Shown: one piece after another, positions 15,801-23,806 of the stretch
Layout: each line of letters opens with the position of its first letter
How positions within the stretch are numbered: position 1 is the first letter of the stretch
NCBI GenBank assembly: GCA_950097245.1
Contig: CATNCS010000006.1
Location: 1 to 64,000 of the forward strand
DNA length: 64,000 nt
From: an uncultured Oscillospiraceae bacterium
Lineage (GTDB): Bacteria > Bacillota > Clostridia > Oscillospirales > Oscillospiraceae
Direction: 5' to 3'
Made by a program: the position numbers and the translations under genes
The notes under the pieces: model-generated
The model's database searches: none
What the model saw: only the letters and a program-made list of their open reading frames with translations
Told to the model about the DNA's origin: nothing

Positions 15801-15827
15801 TATCCTATGTGAGAGCGGGGAAAGTGT
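15801..15827 (-). promoter_or_regulatory. Possible mother-cell promoter of the spoVM-like gene
   Basis: Minus strand: CATAGGATA (15801-15809), with an AC 16 nt upstream. This fits sigma-K (AC, CATAnnnTA) and partly sigma-E. Expected leader is about 38 nt. Confidence 0.4.
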
Positions 15828-15830
15828 GCC

Positions 15831-15858
15831 TTGCAAAATTGGAGAAATGTGCTATAAT
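15831..15858 (+). promoter_or_regulatory. Sigma-A promoter of the 119-aa repeat protein
   Basis: TTGCAA, 16 nt, TATAAT, about 33 bp before the ATG at 15892. Confidence 0.65.
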
Positions 15859-15891
15859 GAGAGCAATCAGAAAACAGAAGGGGATACCGGC

Positions 15892-16251
15892 ATGACAGAT
15901 CAGGAACTGCTGCAGGCAATCAGAGAGATTACCAGAGAAGAGGTCCGGGCGATTACAAGGGAAGAGGTCCGGGCAATCACCAGAGAAGAGGTTCGCGCAA
16001 TCACCAGAGAAGAGATTCAGGAATCTGAAAAAAGGATTATGGCAGCTACAAAGAAAGAAATTCAAGAATCTGAAGCACGTATCAAAAAAGAAACTATTCT
16101 TCTGATGGACGCTGAATTTGGGCCGAAATTCAACCTGTTGGCCGAAAATCAGGACATTATAATAGAAAGGCTTGACAAACTGGAAAGGAAGGTTGACGGT
16201 CTGGAGGACAAGGTGCTGGAGCATGATTTCAGGCTGAAAATCATCAAGTAA
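15892..16251 (+). CDS. Small coiled-coil protein with tandem ITREEVRA repeats, 119 aa
   Basis: A 119-residue soluble, charged, helix-rich protein. Residues 13-44 are four tandem 8-residue units (ITREEVRA three times, then ITREEIQE). The rest looks like coiled coil (SEKRIMAATKKEIQESEARIKKE; ERLDKLERKVDGLEDKVLEH). The ATG follows AGAAGGGG. Its base composition is AT-richer than its neighbours. Proteins of this plan often vary in repeat number between strains. I cannot assign a function; a structural or phage-tail-fibre-like coil is possible. Confidence 0.75.
   Translation: MTDQELLQAIREITREEVRAITREEVRAITREEVRAITREEIQESEKRIMAATKKEIQESEARIKKETILLMDAEFGPKFNLLAENQDIIIERLDKLERKVDGLEDKVLEHDFRLKIIK
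15928..16023 (+). repeat. Four 24-bp in-frame tandem repeats
   Basis: Units start at 15928, 15952, 15976 and 16000, core ACCAGAGAAGAGGT, each encoding ITREEVRA; the last has drifted to ITREEIQE. Confidence 0.9.
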
Positions 16252-16324
16252 GCGCAAGAAAGCCGCCCGGATGGGAAGGGGGCCGGCGTATGAACGGCTC
16301 TGAACATCGGGAGGTATACCAGAA

Positions 16325-16350
16325 ACGGCACAGGCCTTGGCCTGTGCCGT
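16325..16350. terminator. Bidirectional terminator between the repeat protein and the LTA-synthase gene
   Basis: Perfect 12-bp stem ACGGCACAGGCC/GGCCTGTGCCGT with a TT loop; the plus-strand tail is CTGTTTT. Confidence 0.75.
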
Positions 16351-16356
16351 CTGTTT

Positions 16357-18180
16357 TCAATCCATGCAAAACATGGGCCGCGCCTCGTCGAAGAGGTCCA
16401 CCATGCCGCAGTAGTTGAGCACCTCATACTTCCACAGCCAGTCCTGCTGCTCCTCATTCAGCTCCGACTTCTTCAAAAACCGGCCGTCAGCGGTGACAAA
16501 GCCCACAGGAGTAACGGCGGGCATGACCTCATACAGGTCGGACAGAAACTCCATATAGCCGGTAAGGGGCAGGCCGGCGGCCCGGGCGGTGAGCACCCCC
16601 AAAAAGTTGGGACTGGCCACCACATCCTGCCGCTCCTCAATGTCGTAGTTGGCCCAGATAAAGAAGGGCACTGCGTACTGCCGCAGCACCTCCTCGGTCG
16701 TCCGCTCCGACAGCTTCTTGCCGTACAGCTCCTCATAGAAGGCGTTGGTGAGGGGGGGCTGGTGGTCCCCGAAGAAGACCACCAGGGTGGGCTCCTCACA
16801 CTGGCTGTAGTAGGTAATCAGCTGCTCCAGGGCCTTGTCGCTCTCCCGCATCAGGTCCAGGAACTGCTCCGCGGTGTAATCCGCCGCCTTCAGGCTGGAG
16901 GGCAGCTGAATGGTCCGGGGCAGATTCTTCCAGCCCTGGGCATAGCCGCTGTGGTTCTGCATGGTGACATTGAAGAAGAAGCTGCTGTCCTCCTGTTCGG
17001 TGGACCGATAGATCATCTCATAGTCCGACTGGTCGGAGATATAGCTGCGGATGATGTAGGGATCGGGGACGTCCTCCTCATACATCTGCCGGTCAAAGTC
17101 CAGATACTGGTAGGCCAGCACCCGGTTCCAGCCGGAGGATTTATAGGGGTGGAAGGCGGTTGTGGCATAGCCCTGGCTCCCGGCCAGGGCGGCCAGGGAG
17201 GGCATGCCCTCCTCCACGTAGAGCTGATAGGCCACGGTGTGGGGGGGCTGGAACAGGCTGGTGAAGCCGGTGAGGTACTCAAACTCCACGGTAGCGGTGC
17301 CTCCCCCGGTGACGGTGGAGTACATCCACCCCTTGACGGTGTTCTCCTCCATGGAGTGGAGGAAGGGCGTGGGGTCCTCCGAGGGGTCCAGGCCGTCAAA
17401 GATGGTCAGGTCACCAAAGGACTCATTCATGATGACCACGATATTCACCGGCTTTTTGTCCGGGTCGGCGGGGACGCCGGGGTACTCCTCCATCAGCTTC
17501 AGCACCGCCTCCTCCGAGTAGCCCTCCGGCTTATCCACCGAGGAATACCGCAGGGCGATGGAGAAGTTGAGCAGAAAGCCGTTGCGCTGGGTGACCCACT
17601 GCTGGGTATAGATGTCCAGTGCGGGGAGCATCCCGGTACAGAAAAAGGCGTAGCAGTAGCAGATCAAGGTCCCCCAAAGGGCCACAGCGGCCGGAGGAGA
17701 AATTTTAGCCCGTCTCTTCTGGGGAATACAGAAAAGCAGCAGAAACAGGTAGGCCGCAAACAGGACGGCCGCCTGGGTAATGTACTGGTCTGCGGAGTAG
17801 TCAAAGCCGTCGGCCACGTTGGCGGCGGTGCGCCAGCCGGTGATGTCCGCCGGGAAGAGGATGCGGCCCCGGAAGCGGAGGACGTAGTGGTTCACCAGGC
17901 CGAAAACAAAGCAGAACACCGTACCAGCGGCGGCGGCCCGGCGGTTCCGGCCCAGAACCAGCCGCAGGGCAATAAAAATGCCGTAGTAAAACACCATGTT
18001 CATCAGCACCTGCCAGGGGGCCAGGTCCTTGAACACGTCGTTCTCATTTAAAATCTCCACCATCCACAGGCAGACCCAGGGCCCCAGCAGGAAGACCAGC
18101 CGGGACAGCCACTTGCCCGGGTGCTCCCGCCAGTCCCTCACCAGCCTGGGGAAGGTGTCGTCATACAGCAGCGCTCTCAT
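16357..18180 (-). CDS. LTA-synthase-like membrane sulfatase-fold enzyme
   Basis: A 607-residue protein with about five N-terminal membrane helices (residues 25-220) and an extracellular alkaline-phosphatase/sulfatase-fold domain. That domain begins VNIVVIMNESFGDLTIF (metal-ligand glutamate), has the nucleophile region TVTGGGTATVEFEYLTG and the metal site VVFFGDHQPP near residue 465. LtaS-type enzymes transfer glycerol phosphate from phosphatidylglycerol to build lipoteichoic acid; related enzymes decorate glycans. The exact reaction is unknown. It is monocistronic, with a promoter upstream and a terminator downstream. Confidence 0.88.
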   Translation of the reverse strand: MRALLYDDTFPRLVRDWREHPGKWLSRLVFLLGPWVCLWMVEILNENDVFKDLAPWQVLMNMVFYYGIFIALRLVLGRNRRAAAAGTVFCFVFGLVNHYVLRFRGRILFPADITGWRTAANVADGFDYSADQYITQAAVLFAAYLFLLLFCIPQKRRAKISPPAAVALWGTLICYCYAFFCTGMLPALDIYTQQWVTQRNGFLLNFSIALRYSSVDKPEGYSEEAVLKLMEEYPGVPADPDKKPVNIVVIMNESFGDLTIFDGLDPSEDPTPFLHSMEENTVKGWMYSTVTGGGTATVEFEYLTGFTSLFQPPHTVAYQLYVEEGMPSLAALAGSQGYATTAFHPYKSSGWNRVLAYQYLDFDRQMYEEDVPDPYIIRSYISDQSDYEMIYRSTEQEDSSFFFNVTMQNHSGYAQGWKNLPRTIQLPSSLKAADYTAEQFLDLMRESDKALEQLITYYSQCEEPTLVVFFGDHQPPLTNAFYEELYGKKLSERTTEEVLRQYAVPFFIWANYDIEERQDVVASPNFLGVLTARAAGLPLTGYMEFLSDLYEVMPAVTPVGFVTADGRFLKKSELNEEQQDWLWKYEVLNYCGMVDLFDEARPMFCMD

Positions 18181-18222
18181 GTCTTTTCCTCCAACGCGGC
18201 CTCGCCGCAGCAGTCAAAGATA

Positions 18223-18250
18223 AGGATAGCAATTTTTTTCAAAAAAGCAA
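18223..18250 (-). promoter_or_regulatory. Possible promoter of the LTA-synthase-like gene
   Basis: Minus strand: TTGCTT, 16 nt (A/T-rich), TATCCT, about 40 bp before the start. Confidence 0.45.
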
Positions 18251-18470
18251 GAGAATTGCCCCATTTTAAAAAATATTTAATCTTCGCCTCTCTTCCCATA
18301 TAGACGCAGAATATCCCCGGAGGTTCCCAAACATCTCTTCCCCCGGCAGACATGTATATTCATTCCGTTTTATCGTATATTTTTCTCCCCCTCTCCGAGG
18401 CTTTTAATATCTATCATCCTTTTCACCCAAAATAGCAGCGGTAAGCGCCGGTTTTTTGAACACTTATCTA

Positions 18471-18499
18471 TTGACTATATATATCCTCCGGTGTATACT
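18471..18499 (+). promoter_or_regulatory. Promoter of the amino acid ABC transporter operon
   Basis: TTGACT, 17 nt, TATACT, about 60 bp before the binding-protein ATG. The rest of the 380-bp gap (18181-18560) is AT-rich and shows no gene. Confidence 0.8.
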
Positions 18500-18560
18500 T
18501 TTCCACAGTGTCCGGAAAATCCGGACCATGCCATCCAGCATTTGAAAAGGAGTTTTTACA

Positions 18561-19430
18561 ATGAAAAAGATTCTTGCTTTCGCCATGGCCGCCGCCATGG
18601 CCCTGTCCCTGGCCGCCTGCGGCGGCGGCAGCGGCGCCGCGAGCTCCAAGCCCGCCGCCAGCAATCCCCCCGCCGCCTCCGGCTCTCAGGGCGGCAGCTC
18701 CGCTGACGCCAGCACCCCCGCCTCCTTCACCACCGTGGAGCCCGGCAAGCTGCACATGTCCACCAACGCCCAGTTCCCGCCCTACGAGATGGTCGCCGAC
18801 GGCGAGGGCGTCTACCAGGGCTTCGAGGGCATCGACATTGAGATCGCCGTGGCTCTGGCCGACAAGCTGGGCCTGGAGCTGGTCATTGAGGACATGGACT
18901 TCGACTCCGCCCTTATGGCCGTGCAGGAGAACCGCAGCGACATGGTGCTGGCCGGCCTGACCTACCGGGAGGACCGGGACCAGGTGATGGACTTCTCCAC
19001 CAGCTACGCCACCGGCGTGCAGGTGGTCATCGTCCCCGACGGCTCTGACATCACCGACCTGGACGCTCTGGAGGGCAAGATGATCGGCACCCAGCGGGGC
19101 ACCACCGGCTACATCTACGCCTCCGACACTCCGGAGAACGGCGGCTACGGCGAGGACCACGTCCTGGCCTACGACAACGGCACCCTGGCGGTCCAGGCCA
19201 TGCTGGGCGGTCAGATTGACGCGGTCATCATCGACAACGGCCCCGCTCAGGAGTATGTGAAGGCCAACCCCGGCACCCACATCCTGGACGGCGAGTGGGT
19301 GGTGGAGGACTACTGCCTGGCCGTGGACGAGGGCAACGCCGACCTGCTGAACGCCCTGAACTCCGCTCTGGAGGAGCTGATTGCCGACGGCACCGTAAAG
19401 ACCATCATTGACAAATACATCACCGACTGA
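18561..19430 (+). CDS. Polar amino acid ABC transporter, substrate-binding lipoprotein
   Basis: A 289-residue lipoprotein. The signal ends in LSLAACGG (lipobox cysteine 20), followed by a Ser/Ala/Pro-rich tether. The mature domain is an SBP_bac_3 fold with MSTNAQFPPYEMV, GIDIEIAVALADKLG and QRGTTGYIYA. It captures an amino acid outside the membrane and passes it to the permease encoded next. The fold covers cystine, glutamine, arginine and related binders; the ligand cannot be read. A hairpin between this gene and the permease gene probably gives excess binding protein. Confidence 0.93.
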   Translation: MKKILAFAMAAAMALSLAACGGGSGAASSKPAASNPPAASGSQGGSSADASTPASFTTVEPGKLHMSTNAQFPPYEMVADGEGVYQGFEGIDIEIAVALADKLGLELVIEDMDFDSALMAVQENRSDMVLAGLTYREDRDQVMDFSTSYATGVQVVIVPDGSDITDLDALEGKMIGTQRGTTGYIYASDTPENGGYGEDHVLAYDNGTLAVQAMLGGQIDAVIIDNGPAQEYVKANPGTHILDGEWVVEDYCLAVDEGNADLLNALNSALEELIADGTVKTIIDKYITD

Positions 19431-19446
19431 TTGAACCCCAAGTAAA

Positions 19447-19474
19447 AAGGGCGGCCCCAACCGGCCGCCCTTTT
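19447..19474 (+). terminator. Intra-operon attenuating hairpin
   Basis: 10-bp stem AAGGGCGGCC/GGCCGCCCTT with a 6-nt loop and a short TT tail, 17 nt after the binding-protein stop. Probably partial termination or 3'-end protection. Confidence 0.65.
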
Positions 19475-19502
19475 CAAATTTCCGAAGGAGAGAGGAACAT
19501 CC

Positions 19503-20267
19503 ATGAGCTATTGGGAACAGCTGTACACAGCCCTGCCCCCCATTGCCGAACGCAATACCTGGCAGGAAATCTATGGGAAATTTTATTTATCCTGGTTCGA
19601 GGGCGGCCGATGGATGACCTATTTCCAGGGGCTGGCCACCACCATCCAGGTCACGGTCATGGCTCTGGCCCTGGGCGTGGTGCTGGGGGTGCTGGTGGCC
19701 GTCATCCGCACCGCCCACGACCAGCAGCGGCCCGGACAGCACAATTTCCTGCTGGGCCTGGTCAACCTGGTGTGCAAGGTCTATGTCACCGTCATCCGCG
19801 GAACCCCTATGCTGGTTCAGCTGATGATTATGGGCTTTGTGGTCTTCAAGAGCAGCCGCAACTTCGCCCTGGTGGGCGCCCTGTCTCTGGGAATCAATTC
19901 CGGGGCCTATGTGGCTGAGATCATCCGGGGCGGACTGATGTCTCTGGATGTGGGCCAGTCCGAGGCGGGCCGCTCCCTGGGCCTGAATTACATGGACACC
20001 ATGCGCTTTATCGTGGTCCCTCAGGCCTTCAAGGCCATTCTCCCCTCCCTGGGCAACGAGTTTATTGTCCTGCTGAAGGATACCTCCCTCATCTCGGTTA
20101 TCGCGGGCAAGGAGATTGTCTACTTCGCCCGGGCCATTATTACCAAGACCTACGAGCCCATGTTCCCCTACTTAATCACCGCCGCCATGTACCTCATCAT
20201 GGTGCTGATCTTCAGCTGGCTCCAGGGCAAGCTGGAAAGGAGGCTGCGTCAAAGTGATCGACGTTAA
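19503..20267 (+). CDS. Polar amino acid ABC transporter permease
   Basis: A 254-residue HisM/GlnP-type permease with an N-terminal extension, about five membrane helices, and the ATPase-contact loop around [35 protein letters not shown] (residues ~155-190). It forms the membrane channel with the binding protein and ATPase on either side. GAAGGAGAG precedes the ATG. Its end overlaps the ATPase start by 14 bases. Confidence 0.93.
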   Translation: MSYWEQLYTALPPIAERNTWQEIYGKFYLSWFEGGRWMTYFQGLATTIQVTVMALALGVVLGVLVAVIRTAHDQQRPGQHNFLLGLVNLVCKVYVTVIRGTPMLVQLMIMGFVVFKSSRNFALVGALSLGINSGAYVAEIIRGGLMSLDVGQSEAGRSLGLNYMDTMRFIVVPQAFKAILPSLGNEFIVLLKDTSLISVIAGKEIVYFARAIITKTYEPMFPYLITAAMYLIMVLIFSWLQGKLERRLRQSDRR

Positions 20268-20976
20268 AAATCTGTCCAAGTCCTTCGGCGACCACCTGGT
20301 GCTGGACGATATCTCCGAGCACATCTCCCCCGGGGAGAAGGTGGTAGTGATCGGCCCCTCCGGGTCAGGCAAGTCCACCTTCCTGCGCTGCCTCAACCTG
20401 CTGGAGACCCCCACGGCGGGCACCATCACCTTCCAGGGCACCGTCATCACCGACCCCAAGGTGAAGATCGACAAGGTGCGTCAGCAGATGGGCATGGTGT
20501 TCCAGCACTTCAACCTCTTCCCCAACATGACCATCCGGAGGAACATCACCCTGGCCCCGGTGCGCACCGGCCTGATGCGCCAGGAGGAGGCCGACGGTCT
20601 GGCTCTGTCTCTCCTTCAGCGGGTGGACCTGGTGGACAAGGCGGAGGCCTACCCCAGCCAGCTGTCCGGCGGCCAGAAGCAGCGCATCGCCATCGTCCGG
20701 GCCCTGGCCATGAAGCCCAAGGTCATGCTCTTTGACGAGCCCACCTCCGCCCTGGACCCTGAGATGGTGGGCGAGGTGCTGGACGTGATGAAGGAGCTGG
20801 CCCGGGACGGCATGACCATGGTGGTGGTCACCCACGAGATGGGCTTCGCCCGGGAGGTAGGCAGCCGGGTGCTGTTTATGGACGGCGGCCACATTTTAGA
20901 GCAGAACGAGCCCCACGCCTTCTTCGACCACCCTCAGAACCCCCGGACCCAGCTGTTTTTGTCCAAGGTACTGTGA
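20254..20976 (+). CDS. Polar amino acid ABC transporter ATP-binding protein
   Basis: A 240-residue ABC ATPase starting at GTG inside the end of the permease gene. Walker A is GPSGSGKST (~residue 35), the signature LSGGQKQR (~136), Walker [13 protein letters not shown] and the switch histidine [10 protein letters not shown]. It matches the GlnQ/HisP subfamily. It energises uptake of the amino acid bound by the lipoprotein encoded two genes upstream. A very long hairpin follows the gene. Confidence 0.94.
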   Translation: MIDVKNLSKSFGDHLVLDDISEHISPGEKVVVIGPSGSGKSTFLRCLNLLETPTAGTITFQGTVITDPKVKIDKVRQQMGMVFQHFNLFPNMTIRRNITLAPVRTGLMRQEEADGLALSLLQRVDLVDKAEAYPSQLSGGQKQRIAIVRALAMKPKVMLFDEPTSALDPEMVGEVLDVMKELARDGMTMVVVTHEMGFAREVGSRVLFMDGGHILEQNEPHAFFDHPQNPRTQLFLSKVL

Positions 20977-20984
20977 TGTGTATA

Positions 20985-21112
20985 AAGCCTCCCCTCAAAG
21001 TACGTTGCGATAAGAAAAATGCCTGTAGGGGCGCATATTATGCGCCCGCGGGCGGCTGATAGCCGCCCCTGCAGGATTTCTTACACAACGCTTCAAGAGG
21101 GGAGCTTTTTTT
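20985..21112 (+). terminator. Nested ~128-nt hairpin ending in T7
   Basis: Arms pair from outside in: AAGCCTCCCCTC/GAGGGGAGCTT, GTTG/CAAC, TAAGAAA/TTTCTTA, CCTG/CAGG. A family A repeat forms the tip, and T7 follows the outer arm. Confidence 0.75.
21023..21075. repeat. Family A palindromic repeat, copy A1
   Basis: TGTAGGGGCGCATATTATGC...GCCGCCCCTGCA: two back-to-back inverted repeats. Here it sits at the tip of a larger hairpin, and its TAG is not a stop codon. Confidence 0.85.
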
Positions 21113-21169
21113 CAGGGTAGAAATTGCGGGAAAATTGGTGTATAATCAGGGAAAAAGGAGGATGAAGAA

Positions 21170-22336
21170 ATGAGAAAAATCCCTCACCTGATTCTGCTGG
21201 CCGCTCTGACGGCACTGCTGCTGTGCGGCTGCAGCAGCAGCCAGGCCAACACCCCAGCCGCCTCCGGCTCCCCCGCTCCCGCTGTCTCTGAACCGGAACC
21301 CGCTCCTCCCCCGCCGCCCCCCTACACCCTGGACCGCTCCAACATCCCGGAGGAGGTCAACGTGGAGGTCGCCGTGGCTGCGTCGGAGGCGCCGGTGACC
21401 TACGCCCAGGTGCTGGACGAGGCGGAGCGCCAGGGGGACCTGGGCGGGCAGATTGACCTGACCGCCTACCGGCTCACCGTCCCACAGATCAAGGACGTGA
21501 CCGCCCGGTGTCAGGGCAGGTCGGTGCTGTGGCAGCTGGACGTGGACGGGGAGACCATCACCCCCGACATGGCAGCGCTGGACCTGTCCGGCCACGACCT
21601 GGCCGGCCTGGGGGTGGACCTGTATGAGATATTCGAGGTCCTCCCCTCCCTGACCCGGGTGGACCTGTGCAAGACCGGCTTTACCAACGCGGAGTACGCC
21701 GCCCTCCAGGACACCTTCCCCGACATCCGCATGATCTGGGAGATTGTCTGGCACCACTGGACCTTCCGCACCGACGTGGTGGCCTTCTCCACCATGAAGA
21801 CCTGCGCCCAGACCTTCTTCCTCTACGACGAGGACGCCCAGTATCTGCGCTACTGCACCGATCTGGTGGCCCTGGACCTGGGGCACAACCGGGTCCACGA
21901 CTGGTCCTTCCTCCAGTACATGCCCAACCTGAAGATCCTCATCGCGGTGGACAACCAGGTGAAGGACCTGTCCTGGATTCAGTACACCCCAAAGCTGGAG
22001 TACCTGGAGTTCTTTGTGGGCTATGTCACCGATTTGAGCTTCTTGCAGTACACCCCCAACCTCAAGGACCTAAACATCAGCTACAACCGGGTCAGCGACG
22101 CCACCTACCTCTACAATCTGCCCAACCTGGAGCGGCTGTGGATGGAGCACACCCGGATTCCCTACAGCGAGTACCAGAAGCTGGTGGATACCTATCCCGA
22201 CGCCAAGATCGTCCGCAACGGCGAGGGCTCCATCGACCAGGGCTGGCGGAAGCACGAGCGGTACTACGCCATGCGGGATATGTTCAAGAACAACTATGTC
22301 CATGAGCTGTTTATGGATCAGGAAGAGGCCGGATAG
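21170..22336 (+). CDS. Lipoprotein with leucine-rich-repeat-like domain
   Basis: A 388-residue lipoprotein. The signal has lipobox LLLCGC (Cys 21) and a Ser/Pro linker including a P6 run. The C-terminal half holds irregular ~22-residue leucine-rich repeats (LVALDLGHNRVHDWSFLQYMPNLKI..., LEFFVGYVTDLSFLQYTPNLKD..., LNISYNRVSDATYLYNLPNLER). Such domains bind proteins or glycans at the cell surface. GGAGGATGAAGAA precedes the ATG. It stands alone between strong terminators. No ligand can be proposed. Confidence 0.8.
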   Translation: MRKIPHLILLAALTALLLCGCSSSQANTPAASGSPAPAVSEPEPAPPPPPPYTLDRSNIPEEVNVEVAVAASEAPVTYAQVLDEAERQGDLGGQIDLTAYRLTVPQIKDVTARCQGRSVLWQLDVDGETITPDMAALDLSGHDLAGLGVDLYEIFEVLPSLTRVDLCKTGFTNAEYAALQDTFPDIRMIWEIVWHHWTFRTDVVAFSTMKTCAQTFFLYDEDAQYLRYCTDLVALDLGHNRVHDWSFLQYMPNLKILIAVDNQVKDLSWIQYTPKLEYLEFFVGYVTDLSFLQYTPNLKDLNISYNRVSDATYLYNLPNLERLWMEHTRIPYSEYQKLVDTYPDAKIVRNGEGSIDQGWRKHERYYAMRDMFKNNYVHELFMDQEEAG

Positions 22337-22348
22337 CCCAGGAAAACC

Positions 22349-22390
22349 GGAGCGGCAGTCATACGACTGCCGCTCCTATTATTTCGTCTC
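22349..22390 (+). terminator. Terminator of the LRR lipoprotein gene
   Basis: 12-bp stem GGAGCGGCAGTC/GACTGCCGCTCC with loop ATAC, then TATTATTTCGTCTCTT. Confidence 0.85.
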
Positions 22391-22484
22391 TTCTCTATGT
22401 CCGCCTCGCCCATCCCCTCACCGGATGCCCTTCCCCAGGGGAATCAGGCACAACAGAATGACCAGCGTTCTCTGTGCAGACAGG

Positions 22485-22515
22485 ACCGGCGCAAAAGCGC
22501 CGGTCCCGATTTTTG
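22485..22515 (+). terminator. Isolated hairpin with T tract
   Basis: ACCGGCGC-AAAA-GCGCCGGT followed by CCCGATTTTT on the plus strand; no gene lies between it and the terminator at 22349. Confidence 0.5.
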
Positions 22516-22652
22516 CAAAAAGCTCTTGCATCATGAGAAAATTTGGTATAAAATGAGGCTACGAGATGAATAGGGCAGGGTAAGGGGAGGAGGAAGCTCC
22601 CCTTACCCCTATGCAGGAGAAACCACCTCCCACACAGCAAGAAACTTGCGCC
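22511..22652 (-). ncRNA. Candidate 6S-like structured RNA
   Basis: A consensus minus-strand promoter predicts an RNA starting GG at 22652. The RNA folds as a closing stem (UCUUGC/GCAAGA and GCAAG/CUUUUUGC), a large central bubble, and a GC-rich apical stem (AUAGGG plus GUAAGGGGAG pairing with CUCCCCUUAC and CCCUAU). Closing stem, bubble and apical stem is the plan of 6S RNA, the regulator that mimics an open promoter. No long reading frame fits. I have not matched it to known 6S sequences; another small RNA is possible. Confidence 0.4.
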
Positions 22653-22658
22653 ATCCCA

Positions 22659-22687
22659 ATTATAACGCCTTTTGGCCCACTTTTCAA
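22659..22687 (-). promoter_or_regulatory. Promoter of the candidate structured RNA
   Basis: Minus strand: TTGAAA (22682-22687), 17 nt, TATAAT (22659-22664). A weaker plus-strand promoter (TTGCAT, 17 nt, TAAAAT) enters the same region from the other side. Confidence 0.7.
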
Positions 22688-22715
22688 GGCGGAATGGGGA
22701 ACGTGCTGTTGTTTT

Positions 22716-22748
22716 AAGCGGTGCAGGGTGTAAAGTCCTGCGCCGCTT
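22716..22748 (+). terminator. Hairpin upstream of the GRAM-like gene
   Basis: 12-bp stem AAGCGGTGCAGG/CCTGCGCCGCTT with a 9-nt loop, then TGTTCGTCT. It could end a plus-strand transcript from ~22.55 kb or sit in the leader of the next gene. Confidence 0.5.
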
Positions 22749-22837
22749 TGTTCGTCTCGACGGCGGGCTGCGGGGGGCCGGGAGGCTCCCCCTGTACTGC
22801 CGGTCGAGCATACGAAAACAGATAAGGAGGAACAATC

Positions 22838-23179
22838 ATGGCAAAACCAACCTTTGATCCCCGGCCGGGGGAGGAGCTGTTTGCCCAGAAGGCGGGCTGC
22901 GACTGCTGGAAGATGCCCCAGGTGGTGGGCAAGCGGCAGATTTCCGGCAAGCTGTACATGACCGACCAGCGGGTAGCCTTCCTGGCCTCCGGGCTGATGG
23001 GCACCGCCTCTGTCAGCTGGGAGATCGAGATGAAGGACATCGCCTCAATCAAAACCTGTACCACGCCCCCCTGCTTCCCTTTCGGCATTGAGATGACCAT
23101 GCGGGACGGCAGAGTGTACATGATAGGCATCATGAAGCGGGACAAGTATGTGGAGTGGCTCAACGCCCATATTTCCTGA
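22838..23179 (+). CDS. Small GRAM/PH-like domain protein, 113 aa
   Basis: A 113-residue soluble protein. The core ISGKLYMTDQRVAFLASG (residues ~31-48) and EIEMKDIASIKTC resemble bacterial GRAM/PH-like domains, where a beta barrel ends in a helix (KRDKYVEWLNAHI). Such domains bind lipids or proteins in eukaryotes; their bacterial role is not established. AAGGAGGAACAATC precedes the ATG. It is monocistronic with a strong terminator. Confidence 0.7.
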   Translation: MAKPTFDPRPGEELFAQKAGCDCWKMPQVVGKRQISGKLYMTDQRVAFLASGLMGTASVSWEIEMKDIASIKTCTTPPCFPFGIEMTMRDGRVYMIGIMKRDKYVEWLNAHIS

Positions 23180-23188
23180 CAAGACGTA

Positions 23189-23220
23189 CCGCCTCCCCGG
23201 CCGGGGAGGCGGTTATTTTT
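23189..23220. terminator. Terminator between the GRAM-like gene and spoVAE
   Basis: Perfect stem CCGCCTCCCC-GGCC-GGGGAGGCGG followed by TTATTTTT on the plus strand. Confidence 0.88.
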
Positions 23221-23575
23221 ACGTCTTGGGCTTGGGCTTACAGATGAGCGCCACCAGAAAGCCAAAGAAGATAGCGGCGGTGATCCCGCCGGCGGCGGCG
23301 GTGGAGCCGCCGGTGAGGGCGCCGATGAGGCCGTCCTGGCCCACCGCCTTTTTGACCCCCTTGGCCAGCAGGTGGCCGAAGCCGGTGAGGGGCACCGTGG
23401 CCCCCGCGCCCCCCCAGTCCACCAGGTACTGGTACACCCCCACGCCGCTGAGCACCACTCCGGCGGTGACGTAGCTCACCAGAATTTTGGCGGGGGTGAG
23501 GGGGGTCTTGTCGATGAGGACCTGTCCGATGACGCACAGGACGCCTCCGCAGAGGAACGCTTTCAGATACTCCAT
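23219..23575 (-). CDS. spoVAE: Stage V sporulation protein AE (dipicolinate channel component)
   Basis: A 118-residue hydrophobic protein with about four membrane helices. It opens MEYLKAFLCGGVLCVIGQ and contains LTGFGHLLAKGVKKAVGQDGLIGALTGG, the SpoVAE signature. With SpoVAC and SpoVAD it moves dipicolinic acid into the forespore and out at germination. The ATG at 23575 follows GGAGAGGAG; a longer upstream frame lacks support. It lies 231 bp downstream of spoVAD, a wide gap for this operon. Confidence 0.92.
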   Translation of the reverse strand: MEYLKAFLCGGVLCVIGQVLIDKTPLTPAKILVSYVTAGVVLSGVGVYQYLVDWGGAGATVPLTGFGHLLAKGVKKAVGQDGLIGALTGGSTAAAGGITAAIFFGFLVALICKPKPKT

Positions 23576-23806
23576 GATGATCTCCTCTCCATGTCCCCAA
23601 TAAAGATTGTATAAAATGACAGGAAATCCTGTAAAAGGGGCCGGGACGGGAAAAATTGTCCTTTCTGGAAGTACAGTCCCTGTTTTCCCCCTGTAAATGC
23701 CTGTTTGGGAACCCTTATCGATCACTTTTTGCCAGTTTAGTGGTGTATTATTTTAGTCGAATAAAACAATCGGTATTTGACGTCCGCGTATGGCGGACAG
23801 AAAAAG

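Noticed and set aside
15928-16023. 24-bp direct repeats as a CRISPR array
   Set aside because: There are no spacers; the units are contiguous, in frame and coding.
22395-22835. 146-codon minus-strand frame in the gene-free stretch
   Set aside because: It covers the structured RNA region, has no ribosome site and no recognisable domain.
23576-23725. Longer spoVAE with 50 extra N-terminal codons
   Set aside because: The ATG at 23575 has a good ribosome site and gives the usual SpoVAE length; the extension has no conserved features.
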